Part shown: piece by piece, positions 13,844 to 21,559 of the stretch
How the letters are laid out: each line of letters opens with the position of its first letter
How positions within the stretch are numbered: the stretch's first letter is position 1
Assembly (NCBI RefSeq): GCF_017853185.1
Contig: NZ_JAFMJZ010000019.1
Location: 1 to 33,326 of the forward strand
Source: Mycolicibacterium sp.
GTDB taxonomy: Bacteria > Actinomycetota > Actinomycetes > Mycobacteriales > Mycobacteriaceae
Length of the DNA stretch: 33,326 nt
Direction of reading: 5' to 3'
Notes under the pieces: model-generated
Told to the model about the DNA's origin: nothing
Seen by the model: only the letters and a program-made list of their open reading frames with translations
The model's database searches: none
Translations under genes and position numbers: made by a program

Positions 13844-16063
13844 CTAGACCACCGATCCGGCGCCGGCCTGTCCGGTACCGCTCCAGAAGCCGTTCATCGG
13901 CGGCGCGTACTTGTCGTTGTTGGTGAGAAAGCCGGTGCCGGCCACCGGATCGACGAGCCCCAGCGACGTCTCGATCATGTTCAGCAGGCTGTAATGGTCG
14001 TAATGGGTGGTGTCGGTGAAGGCGCCGCCGCGCATGCCGGCCGCGATGGCGGCCTGGTTCGGGATGACGACGGTGACGATGTGATTGCCTTCGTTGCCGA
14101 ATCCCAGTGAGGTGTTGTTGTTGTCCTCGTCGAAGGTCACGACGAGGGCTGAGGATTCCGCCGAATTCCACGCGTTGGAGTTCAGGATGGTCGGAACGTT
14201 GTCGGCCAGGAACTGGTCGAGACCCTTGATGTTGTAACGGTGCTTCGGGTCGATCTGGCTCAGGACGAATTTGATCTTGCCGTCGAGGGTCGACACCGGA
14301 CCCTCGCCGTTCTGGCTCTCGTTGGCGGCGAACCACGCGTAGTTCGGGGCGGTCGCCACCGATTGCAGGTCAGTGGCCAGCAAGTCCAGCGACACCAGAT
14401 TCGCGACCTGGGCCGGATCGTTGGCGATCGCGTCGAACGCCAGGAACGGCAGTTGGTCCGTCGCGTAGGTGTCGGTCTCCACCAAGGGATTCCCGCCGAC
14501 GGCGAGGCCCTGCGCGTAGCCCTTCCACGTCAGGCCGGCCGCCTCGACCTTTCCGACGAGGGTGTCGGCCAGATCGGCGTTGATGCACGGCTCACCGCAG
14601 TTGTAGGTGATGCCGTAGTCGGTGCCGCCGAGCACCGGGTAGTAGTTCGGCAGGCTGCCGTGGGTCAACGCGTAGTAGTTGTTGGCGAATCCGTATGCGT
14701 TGATCAGGCTGTTGAGGAACGGCGCATCCGGGCTGCCGACGATGTCGTCGTAGCCCTTGTTCTCCATGTAGACCATGTAGACGTGGTCGAGTTGGCCGAC
14801 CGTGGACGCAACCGGCACAACGGGTTGCGGGGCGGGGGCCAGACCGGTGTCGCTGACGGTCAACGAGATGTTGTCGGCAAAGGCCGAGTTGTAGTCGGCG
14901 TTGAGGCCCGGGAAGATCGGTGTCCAGGCCTTGAGGTTCACCGTCACCCGGGCGTACTGGGTTCCGGTCGGCAGCGTTCCGGTGGTGCTGCGATCCAGGA
15001 GTGTGGTCTGGAAGAACCGGTCGAACAGATTGACCGGGCCGATCGCGGCGGTGCCCAGGTACGTCTGGTTGGCGTCGAGGAAGTCCACCTTGACCGAGGC
15101 CGCCCCGGGGTTGATCAGCCAGCCGCCCAACTGAGCGCTCAGGTCGTAGGTCACGCCGGCAGCCGAGGGGCCCGTGAGCGCGACCAGTTGGGTCAGCGTC
15201 GAGGTCGCCACGTTGCCGCCGCCGAAGAACTGCTGATCGGTGCTGCTGCCGCCGGTCGGGAAGCCCATGAAAGCCGGCAGATTCGGGGTAGCCGACGGCA
15301 GGCCGACGGGCCACATGTTGCGCGGGGTGCCGTACTTGATCACCGTCGGGGTACCGGTCACCGTCCAACCGGGAACGCTGACCGAACTGTTGCCCGACAA
15401 CGACGGATCGCCGGACTCGGCTCCGCCGTTGGCGATGAGGTTGTCGCTCATGGTCAGGCTGGTCGTGGTGACAGCGGCCGTCGGGGTGCCGGGCCCGGCT
15501 TCACCGAGTTCCCGGCGCGCCCAGGCGAGCGCGGTCCACAGCAACGGCGACCCGGTGGGGCTCAGCGGTCCGCCATCGGCCAGCGGGGTCAGTACCGCAT
15601 CGATCAACTGCGCGACCGTGGCGGTGACCGCATGGCCGACTGCATCGACCGGGTTCTGCGCCGCGACCGAAGCGGCAACGCTCGGGTTCGACGACGGGGT
15701 GGACGACGACTGCGGTGCGGTGGAGTCGCCGGCCACCGCGACCGTCACCGACGGCGCCGCAGCGGAGATCGCCGGCACCCGGACCGCGCGGGGGGCGCGG
15801 CCCACGGCCGCTGCCGCGGCAGAGGAGTTTCCGGACGTCGACGCCGCGGGGCGGGCGCCCGACTGCTGCTGACGCCGGGTCCGCGCCGGAGCGGCGGCTG
15901 CCGCATGCGTGGCACCGGAGCGGACGGCCGGCGCGGTACCGGCGGACACCGAGGAGTCGCTCGGCTCGGCGTAGGCAAGGCCTGGCGAACTCGCCACCGC
16001 CATTCCGATTCCCAAGGCAACCGCCAGGGCTCCGACACGACCGATTCCAGTGGCGTTCTCCAT
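13844..16063 (-). CDS. Exported phosphoesterase (acid phosphatase/phospholipase C family) with jelly-roll-like module
   Basis: The 739-residue product has a signal peptide (cut near A-Y-A at about 30-32), a long Ala/Ser/Pro-rich linker (33-200), a probable carbohydrate-binding/DUF642-like beta-sandwich (about 205-405, starting NLIANGGAESGD) and a phosphoesterase domain (about 425-705). The latter shows MENKGYDDIVG, HGSLPNYYPVLGG, TFDED (643-647) and the metal-binding pair in THYDHYS (H687, H690). The family includes acid phosphatases and phospholipases C; which phosphoester is cut is unclear. It acts outside the cell. ATG 16063 is preceded by a leaderless-type promoter. The upstream phosphatase gene ends 61 nt before it. 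The C-terminal stop abuts that of the SDR. Confidence 0.87.
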   Translation of the reverse strand: MENATGIGRVGALAVALGIGMAVASSPGLAYAEPSDSSVSAGTAPAVRSGATHAAAAAPARTRRQQQSGARPAASTSGNSSAAAAAVGRAPRAVRVPAISAAAPSVTVAVAGDSTAPQSSSTPSSNPSVAASVAAQNPVDAVGHAVTATVAQLIDAVLTPLADGGPLSPTGSPLLWTALAWARRELGEAGPGTPTAAVTTTSLTMSDNLIANGGAESGDPSLSGNSSVSVPGWTVTGTPTVIKYGTPRNMWPVGLPSATPNLPAFMGFPTGGSSTDQQFFGGGNVATSTLTQLVALTGPSAAGVTYDLSAQLGGWLINPGAASVKVDFLDANQTYLGTAAIGPVNLFDRFFQTTLLDRSTTGTLPTGTQYARVTVNLKAWTPIFPGLNADYNSAFADNISLTVSDTGLAPAPQPVVPVASTVGQLDHVYMVYMENKGYDDIVGSPDAPFLNSLINAYGFANNYYALTHGSLPNYYPVLGGTDYGITYNCGEPCINADLADTLVGKVEAAGLTWKGYAQGLAVGGNPLVETDTYATDQLPFLAFDAIANDPAQVANLVSLDLLATDLQSVATAPNYAWFAANESQNGEGPVSTLDGKIKFVLSQIDPKHRYNIKGLDQFLADNVPTILNSNAWNSAESSALVVTFDEDNNNTSLGFGNEGNHIVTVVIPNQAAIAAGMRGGAFTDTTHYDHYSLLNMIETSLGLVDPVAGTGFLTNNDKYAPPMNGFWSGTGQAGAGSVV

Positions 16064-16070
16064 GGAGGTC

Positions 16071-16099
16071 AGGCTAAGCCGATCGGGTCCCGAAGTCAG
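16071..16099 (-). promoter_or_regulatory. Promoter of the phosphoesterase gene
   Basis: On the minus strand: -35-like CTGACT (16094-16099), 17-nt spacer, -10 TAGCCT (16071-16076), then 7 nt to ATG 16063, fitting a leaderless transcript. No Shine-Dalgarno sequence precedes the ATG, which agrees. The gene may therefore be expressed apart from the upstream phosphatase. Confidence 0.45.
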
Positions 16100-16124
16100 C
16101 CGGTTGGGGAAGAACTTGTGTCGG

Positions 16125-17705
16125 TCAGGCCAGAACTGCGACGGGCAGCAACTGCAGGGCTCCGGCCGGCGGGGCAGGCAGCGGCGGATCGGTCGGGGCG
16201 ATGACGCCCGACCCGGTCAGATGCGCGACCACCCGGGCCAGCGCCTGTGTCACCCCGACCAGGCCGTCGCCGAGGAACTGGACGGCCAGTTCGGTGAGAC
16301 CGGCCAGCGCGCTGATCACGAAGATGTCCTGGTCGACGATGGCCTGCAACTGCCCGGTGATCGAACTGACGAAGCCGTCGATGAAATAGGGAATCGAGGC
16401 GAAGATGGTCCGGGTACCGAGGGCGAGGTCGGTCCCGATGTTGGGGTAGCCGTACATCCCGATCGCGTCGTTGAGGGCCTGCGAGAGGTTGACCGGGGTG
16501 ACGATGCTGTTCAACACGCTCGCATTGGTGTTCATCGGCACGCCGTCGAAGTCGGACCGCTGCGGCACCCCGAACAGGTTGACGATCGTGGGCGTGACGT
16601 CGACGGTCGAATAGTTCAGGTTCTGCTTGCCGTCGTTGGCGCTGTCTCCGGCCAGGTCGAAGATCACGAATGACGATGTCTCATTGGGCGATTGGAAGCC
16701 GTGGCCGAACCCGACAGACTGCTGGTGGCCGTGGTCGGTGGTGACGATCACCGTCCAGTCCTCGCCGGTGGCGAGTTCGCGAGCCGCCACCGCGTCCATG
16801 ATCTCCTGGATGTTGTTGCTGACGTTGGTCACCGCCTGCGCGTATTCCGTCGATCCGCCGCCGTAGGAGTGACCGGCCTCGTCGACCTGGACCTGGTAGG
16901 AGAACATGAACGACGACGCGTCGGTGGCCGCGCTGTTGATCAGGTCGATGGTCTTGTTGACCACCTGGGTGTCGGAATCTGCCCAACTGGTTTCGAAGCC
17001 GTAGTAGAAGTTCTGGTCGACCGGGTAGCCGCCGGCATCGGCCATCTCGTTGAGGTATGCCCAGTCCCCGATGTACGACGTGTCGATCTCCGGCTTGTTG
17101 TATTCGAGCAGATTGAAGGCCGTGGGCCAGCTGTTGTACGGGGCCGGGTTGAACAGATTGTTGATCACCCCGGTCTTGGTGTCCCACGCCCCGGTGAGAA
17201 TCGTCGACCAGGACGGTCCGGAGATGGTGGTGTGGCCGACGAGAGTCGTTGCGCCGGTGACACTCTGGGCCATCAGATCGGTGAAACCGGTGTTGGCCGG
17301 ATCGGCCAGGACCTTGCTGAGGTTGGTGCCGTCGGTGCCGATCAGCAGCACATGCACCGGCGCGTCGACGGCCGGCGCGGTGACGGCGGCCACCACGGCG
17401 GCGCGGCGGCGCGGACCCACGACAGCCGTGCTCGGCACGGATCGCTGGACGGCAGCGGCCGGCACTGCGGGAGCGGAAACGTTCTTGGCCGCGGCGGACC
17501 GGGTGCGCTGGGTGGCCGCGGCCGGCTTGACGGCCTGGCCGCGGGTCCGAGTATGGGACGCCGGACCGGCGTTCGTTGCGGATCCCGTCGACGCGGCCGC
17601 CTCGGTCGTATCCGCGTAGGCCACGGCGGTCGCGATCGCGGTACCGCCGCCTGCGACGGCACCGGCGACGGCGACTCCCAAGCAAACCTGTTTGATCGTG
17701 GTCAT
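16125..17705 (-). CDS. Exported alkaline-phosphatase-fold phosphodiesterase (NPP-like)
   Basis: This 526-residue exported enzyme has a signal peptide cut near A-Y-A (about 29-31), an Ala/Arg/Thr-rich linker (32-115) and a type I phosphodiesterase/nucleotide pyrophosphatase domain (116-390). Metal-site motifs are LLIGTDG (D125), the nucleophile region TTISGPSWSTILTG (158-171), DEAGHSYG (D275, H279), TTDHGH (D324, H325) and H335. The family hydrolyses phosphomono- or diesters with two zinc ions. About 110 further residues (400-510) include hydrophobic helices of unknown role. ATG 17705 has no clear ribosome-binding site. A PhoP-like direct repeat lies about 70 bp upstream. It is upstream of and parallel to another exported phosphoesterase, suggesting a joint role in scavenging phosphate. 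Confidence 0.88.
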   Translation of the reverse strand: MTTIKQVCLGVAVAGAVAGGGTAIATAVAYADTTEAAASTGSATNAGPASHTRTRGQAVKPAAATQRTRSAAAKNVSAPAVPAAAVQRSVPSTAVVGPRRRAAVVAAVTAPAVDAPVHVLLIGTDGTNLSKVLADPANTGFTDLMAQSVTGATTLVGHTTISGPSWSTILTGAWDTKTGVINNLFNPAPYNSWPTAFNLLEYNKPEIDTSYIGDWAYLNEMADAGGYPVDQNFYYGFETSWADSDTQVVNKTIDLINSAATDASSFMFSYQVQVDEAGHSYGGGSTEYAQAVTNVSNNIQEIMDAVAARELATGEDWTVIVTTDHGHQQSVGFGHGFQSPNETSSFVIFDLAGDSANDGKQNLNYSTVDVTPTIVNLFGVPQRSDFDGVPMNTNASVLNSIVTPVNLSQALNDAIGMYGYPNIGTDLALGTRTIFASIPYFIDGFVSSITGQLQAIVDQDIFVISALAGLTELAVQFLGDGLVGVTQALARVVAHLTGSGVIAPTDPPLPAPPAGALQLLPVAVLA

Positions 17706-17750
17706 GGTCCCAATCCCCTAAGCACTGAGCGAAATTTGCCGTTTCGCGTG

Positions 17751-17756
17751 ACGCTA
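17751..17756 (-). promoter_or_regulatory. Possible -10 box of the NPP-like phosphatase
   Basis: TAGCGT on the minus strand would place a transcription start near 17744, with a 5' leader of about 40 nt. There is no obvious -35 box, as expected for an activated promoter; the PhoP-like repeat lies at about -31 to -48. Confidence 0.3.
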
Positions 17757-17774
17757 GTAGCTACCGAGCGCAGA

Positions 17775-17792
17775 TCACAGTGATTTCACAGA
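17775..17792. promoter_or_regulatory. PhoP-box-like direct repeat
   Basis: TCACAGT-GATT-TCACAGA. The published mycobacterial PhoP site, as I recall it, is two direct TCACAGC heptamers separated by 4 bp; here each half matches 6 of 7 with the exact 4-bp gap. It overlaps a small palindrome ATCACAGTGAT (17774-17784) that could instead attract a CRP-like protein. It lies between the divergent phosphatase and pectate-lyase genes. Confidence 0.5.
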
Positions 17793-17834
17793 TCCGGCGA
17801 GCCGAAGGTCCCCCGGGATTGGGGCCTTTCGCCA

Positions 17835-17864
17835 TTGCTGCCGGTCAGTCGGACGTGGTAGAAT
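17835..17864 (+). promoter_or_regulatory. Promoter of the pectate-lyase-like gene
   Basis: -35 TTGCTG (17835-17840), 18-nt spacer, -10 TAGAAT (17859-17864), giving a predicted start near 17871. This is one of the better sigma-A-type promoters in the window. It places the twin GAACGTTC palindromes at the very start of the transcript. Confidence 0.55.
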
Positions 17865-17869
17865 CAGGT

Positions 17870-17893
17870 GAACGTTCTCTCCGGGAACGTTCT
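17870..17893. repeat. Twin palindromes GAACGTTCT, 15 bp apart
   Basis: GAACGTTCT occurs at 17870-17878 and 17885-17893. Because GAACGTTC is its own reverse complement, the pair can be read as two operators or as one 8-bp stem with a 7-nt loop in the 5' leader, ending 15 nt before ATG 17909 and just upstream of the GGGGAGG ribosome-binding site (17897-17903). Confidence 0.7.
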
Positions 17894-17908
17894 AGCCGGG
17901 GAGGCGCC

Positions 17909-20311
17909 ATGACCGTCAGCGGGTGTGTGGAACGCATCGGTCACCTGGCCGGTCCGCTGGCCGCTGCTGTGGGGATCGGCGCCGCGGTGTTCGTCGGAGG
18001 AACCGGGGACGCTGTGGCCGATGCCGGCAACGCGGATTCGGTGGACTCGGTGGTGTCGACGGCGACGCGGTCGGGCGCGCATCGCACAGTCCAGTCGGCC
18101 GCTGCCGCCCCGGCATCCGCTCGCCGTGCGGCGCATGGGGCGCCTCGGCCGGCTCGATCCTCCGCGCGTGGTGCCGATCGGACCGCTGCCGCAGCCGCGC
18201 CGGGCATCCTTGGCGGACTGGGCTCCGTTCTCAACAACCGGACACCCGCCCTCGCCCCGACCCAGATCGGACAGAGCATCGCCGGTCTGGTCAGCGGACA
18301 GTTGAACGCGACGGATGACGACGGCGACGCCCTGAGCTACACGGTCACCTCCGCTCCGGTGCACGGCACGGTCTCCGTTGCGGTCGACGGTGGCTACAGC
18401 TACACCCCGGATCCCGCGGTGGCCGTCACCGGTACCACCGACTCGTTCAGCGTGGCGGTCAGCGACGCCGGAAGCGGCTTCCACCTTCACGGTCTGACCG
18501 GGCTGCTCAACCTGTTGACCTTCGGCCTGCTCGGCAGCGCTGGCCACACCAGCATCCGGACGGTGGCCGTCACCGTCGCACCGTTCGCCACGTCCTCCGG
18601 TGACAACAACGCGCCCACCGGAACCGTGCGGGTCAATGGCGCCGACCCGGTGACCGGTGTGGTCACCGGCAGCGTCCTCGGTACTGACGCCGATGGTGAC
18701 CCGCTGACCTACAGCGCGCCGGCGAGCACGCCCAAGGGAAATGTGAGCGTCGAGTCCTCCACGGGCGCTTTCAGTTACACCCCGAGCGTGACGGCCCGGC
18801 AGAATGCCGCCGCGTCCGGTGCGACCGCCGCCGACCGGCAGGATGCCTTCACCGTCGCCGTCAGCGACGGTCGGGGTGGCACAGCGGCCGTCGTGGTCAC
18901 CGTGCCGGTCACCCCGTCGTCCTCGGAACCGGCTGCAACGCTGGCGGCATTCCCGGGGGCGGAGGGATTCGGCGCCTACGCCACCGGCGGTCGTGGTGGC
19001 AGCGTCATCTACGTCACCAACCTCAACGCCAACGGCCCGGGGTCCCTGCAGTGGGCCATCGACCAACCCGGCGCGAAGTACGTCCTGTTCAAGGTCAGCG
19101 GTCTGATCGACACCCAGATTCACCTGACCAACGGCAACGTGACGATCGCCGGGCAGACCTCACCGGGCGGCATCACGATCCGCGGTCTGGTCACCGACGA
19201 GAGCCCCTACCAGGACCAGGCCGTCCAGGCCCCGGCCGACTTCGCCGAGAACTGGATCCTTCAGCACATCCGCATCCGGCCGGGCCTGACCGCGCCGGGT
19301 GATGACGGACTGCGACTGCGCTACACGCGCAACGCCATCGTCGATCACGTGTCCATCGGCAATGCCCTCGACGAAGCGATCGAGATCTCCTATTCCCATG
19401 ACATCACCGTGCAGAACACGATGCTCGCCGAAACCGTTGGCGGACACTCGTTCTACGGCGGGGTGCTGATGAACTACTCCAACCCGGCCTACGGATTCGG
19501 TTTGGACAACGTCTCGCTGCACCACAACATCTTCAACCGAATCGAAGGCCGGCTTCCCGAAGGCAGCCGAGAGTCACTGGCCGCTGCCAACTCCTACATG
19601 AACCTCGAACTGTCGAACAATCTTTACTGGGATCCGCGATTCATGGTTGAACTCGGTCAGTCGACCGGTGTCGTGACCAACGGCGCCGGCGAGCCGTATC
19701 CGATCTACTGGAATCTCAATGCGGTGAACAACTATTTCCAGACTTCAGCCGCGTTCCCGTATTCGATGTTCGACGATCTGATCCTGCGGCGGTCCGGAAA
19801 TAACCTGTATGTCAGCGGCAATAAGATGAACCTCTATCCGGCGCGATCGGACTACCAACTCTTCTACTGCTGCAACGACTACAGCTCGGTGACCGACCCG
19901 GGTGGCTCAGCAGGGCTGGCGCATCAACTGGCCACCCGTAACGCCTTTCCCGCGATCACCTACACGCCCACCGATCAGCTGCGCACCGTCCTGCTCGACA
20001 CGGCCGGCGCATGGCCGCGCGATCCGATGGACACCCGGCTACTCGGTTTCGTCGCCGCCAACACCTTCTCCGGCGCCCCTCCCAACACCAACCCCGCCGG
20101 CGACGGGTTGCTTCCGGCCTACACCGGCGCTGCCCCTGCCGCCCCGGCCGACACCGACAGCGACGGCATGCCCGACAGCTGGGAAGTGGCCAACGGGCTG
20201 AACCCGAATTCGGCCAACGCCAACGGGACCCACCTCTCCTCGGCCGGCTACACCGATCTTGAGGTTTACCTGCACGAGTTGTCAGACAGCCGGATCACCG
20301 GATGGCCGTGA
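17909..20311 (+). CDS. Exported pectate-lyase-like beta-helix protein with Ig/VCBS-like modules
   Basis: This 800-residue exported protein has, in order, a signal region (1-37), an Ala/Arg-rich linker, and two Ig/cadherin-like modules (about 105-225 and 233-333) with the repeated pattern DxDGDxLxY and YTP. A parallel beta-helix of pectate-lyase type follows (about 345-720). It opens with AFPGAEGFGAYATGGRGG and includes NGPGSLQWAI, a run of short helix-coil motifs, and HNIFNRIEGRLP. Near the C-terminus DTDSDGMPDSWE (748-759) is a calcium-loop repeat. Family members cleave polygalacturonate by beta-elimination; the true substrate here is unknown. ATG 17909 has GGGGAGG 5 nt upstream. The 3' end overlaps the convergent gene by 30 nt. 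Confidence 0.87.
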   Translation: MTVSGCVERIGHLAGPLAAAVGIGAAVFVGGTGDAVADAGNADSVDSVVSTATRSGAHRTVQSAAAAPASARRAAHGAPRPARSSARGADRTAAAAAPGILGGLGSVLNNRTPALAPTQIGQSIAGLVSGQLNATDDDGDALSYTVTSAPVHGTVSVAVDGGYSYTPDPAVAVTGTTDSFSVAVSDAGSGFHLHGLTGLLNLLTFGLLGSAGHTSIRTVAVTVAPFATSSGDNNAPTGTVRVNGADPVTGVVTGSVLGTDADGDPLTYSAPASTPKGNVSVESSTGAFSYTPSVTARQNAAASGATAADRQDAFTVAVSDGRGGTAAVVVTVPVTPSSSEPAATLAAFPGAEGFGAYATGGRGGSVIYVTNLNANGPGSLQWAIDQPGAKYVLFKVSGLIDTQIHLTNGNVTIAGQTSPGGITIRGLVTDESPYQDQAVQAPADFAENWILQHIRIRPGLTAPGDDGLRLRYTRNAIVDHVSIGNALDEAIEISYSHDITVQNTMLAETVGGHSFYGGVLMNYSNPAYGFGLDNVSLHHNIFNRIEGRLPEGSRESLAAANSYMNLELSNNLYWDPRFMVELGQSTGVVTNGAGEPYPIYWNLNAVNNYFQTSAAFPYSMFDDLILRRSGNNLYVSGNKMNLYPARSDYQLFYCCNDYSSVTDPGGSAGLAHQLATRNAFPAITYTPTDQLRTVLLDTAGAWPRDPMDTRLLGFVAANTFSGAPPNTNPAGDGLLPAYTGAAPAAPADTDSDGMPDSWEVANGLNPNSANANGTHLSSAGYTDLEVYLHELSDSRITGWP

Positions 20312-20890
20312 TCGACGCCCGAGTGCTGCGGCCCCTGCGATGAGCATCGCCCCCAGGCCGGCCATCGCGATCCATCCCCACGGTTGAAACCACGGACGGT
20401 GTTCCACGACCGCCGTGCGGGTGGGCAGTGCGACGAAATGCTTGACGCCGGAATCGGCTGCGGTGCAACTGATGTCGACGACGCGTGGGCCGTCCCCGCG
20501 GTTGGTCCAGCCAGCCACGGCGACGCGTTCGAGGCCACCGGTCAACGCCGCGTCGACCGACGAGTCGATGTGCACCGGCCAGCCGAGATCAATCTTCGTC
20601 CCGGCCGCCTCGGCCGCACATGACCCCGAGGATGTGCCGGGCAGTCCGCCGAGGTCGGTGCCGACGATGAATGCCACCAACGTGTGGTGTGCCGGAACCG
20701 TGAGCGTCGTCGATTGGCCAAGGGGAGTCGCGTCTGCCGCCCGCCAGGCGGCGCTGATGTCCTCGACGACGTCGGACTTATTGCGGAAGGAGATGGTCAG
20801 CGCGGTGGCGACCAACCCGATCGCGGCCGCGACGATGATGGCGACGCCCAACCTGACCAGTCGACCGGCCGTAGACGACCCCGGTTCCAT
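20282..20890 (-). CDS. Two-TM membrane protein with outer domain, unknown function
   Basis: The 202-residue protein has TM segments at about 11-32 and 172-190, with an outer domain of about 140 residues between them that carries two cysteines (one in SGSCAAE, one in ISCTA) able to form a disulfide, and a basic C-terminal tail. No enzymatic motif is seen and I do not recognise the family. ATG 20890 fits a leaderless transcript from the -10 box TATCCT (20897-20902, read on minus). It shares a 36-bp promoter region with the divergent DsbA-family gene, so the two are probably regulated together. Its last 30 nt overlap the end of the pectate-lyase-like gene. Confidence 0.8.
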   Translation of the reverse strand: MEPGSSTAGRLVRLGVAIIVAAAIGLVATALTISFRNKSDVVEDISAAWRAADATPLGQSTTLTVPAHHTLVAFIVGTDLGGLPGTSSGSCAAEAAGTKIDLGWPVHIDSSVDAALTGGLERVAVAGWTNRGDGPRVVDISCTAADSGVKHFVALPTRTAVVEHRPWFQPWGWIAMAGLGAMLIAGAAALGRRSRPSGDPAV

Positions 20891-20896
20891 GGACCC

Positions 20897-20928
20897 AGGA
20901 TAAGTCGCGGGTATACCCTATGGGGTAT
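20897..20928. promoter_or_regulatory. Divergent leaderless promoters over a CsoR-like ATACCC/GGGTAT array
   Basis: The core (20909-20928) reads GGGTATACCCTATGGGGTAT. It holds the perfect 10-bp palindrome GGGTATACCC and the inverted repeat ATACCC-TATG-GGGTAT. The latter resembles operators of CsoR/CstR-family copper or persulfide repressors. TACCCT (20914-20919) is the -10 box for ATG 20927. TATCCT (20897-20902) on the minus strand is the -10 for ATG 20890. Both starts are leaderless by spacing, and the array covers the first promoter and the -35 zone of the second. Confidence 0.55.
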
Positions 20929-21550
20929 GCGAACCATCGAAGTCTTCGCCGACGTCCTCTGCCCGTTCACCCATGCCGGCCTGCGCACTCTGCTCGACCG
21001 GCGCACTGGGCGGGGCCGCACCGAACCGCGACTGCAGATACATGCCTGGCCGCTGGAACTGATCAACGGCAAGCCGTTGGATGCCGACCACGTGGCCGCC
21101 GAGATCAAGGCACTGCGGGGATCGGTGCGCCCGGACCTGTTCGCAGGATTCTCCGTCGACACCTTTCCGGCGACGTCGATGACGGCGTTCGCGCTGACCG
21201 CCGCCGCGGATCGCACCGGCGACCCGGCCGTGGTCGAGGGAGTCGGAATGGCACTGCGGAATGCGCTGTTCGAGGAAGGCCTCGACATCGGCCGGCCCGA
21301 CGTCGTCGCGGAGATCGCAGCGCGTTTCGGGCTGGAACCGCTCGATCCGGAGGCCACGGCCGCCGCGGTCCGAGCGGACTGGGACGAGGGCAAGGCGCGC
21401 GGTGTGGTCGGTTCGCCGCATTTCTTCACCGATAACGGCGGCAACTGGTTCTGCCCGGGTCTGGCGATCAGCCGCGATGAGGTCGGCGACTTCGTGGTGG
21501 CGTGGAAGCAGGGTACGGAAGCCTTTACGGAGAGCGTCTTCGCCGAATAG
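20927..21550 (+). CDS. DsbA-family (thioredoxin-fold) oxidoreductase/isomerase
   Basis: A 207-residue cytoplasmic thioredoxin-fold protein of the DsbA/FrnE/2-hydroxychromene-carboxylate isomerase group. The active-site segment is DVLCPFTH (about residues 9-16): the first Cys is kept but the second position of CxxC is Thr, so it is a monothiol variant. The C-terminal GVVGSPHFF segment contains the family cis-Pro. It could be a glutathione- or mycothiol-S-transferase-like isomerase rather than a disulfide oxidase. ATG 20927 is chosen because the protein then begins at the first beta-strand; the start codon itself lies inside the operator. It converges on the TetR gene with a 9-nt gap. Confidence 0.85.
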   Translation: MRTIEVFADVLCPFTHAGLRTLLDRRTGRGRTEPRLQIHAWPLELINGKPLDADHVAAEIKALRGSVRPDLFAGFSVDTFPATSMTAFALTAAADRTGDPAVVEGVGMALRNALFEEGLDIGRPDVVAEIAARFGLEPLDPEATAAAVRADWDEGKARGVVGSPHFFTDNGGNWFCPGLAISRDEVGDFVVAWKQGTEAFTESVFAE

Positions 21551-21559
21551 GGAACGCGA

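Noticed and set aside
14240..16204. 654-aa plus-strand frame opposite the phosphoesterase
   Set aside because: The minus strand encodes signal peptide and catalytic motifs; the plus frame is a compositional shadow.
17870..17893. LexA/SOS box
   Set aside because: Mycobacterial SOS boxes have GAAC-N4-GTTC; here GAAC and GTTC are directly joined, without the spacer.
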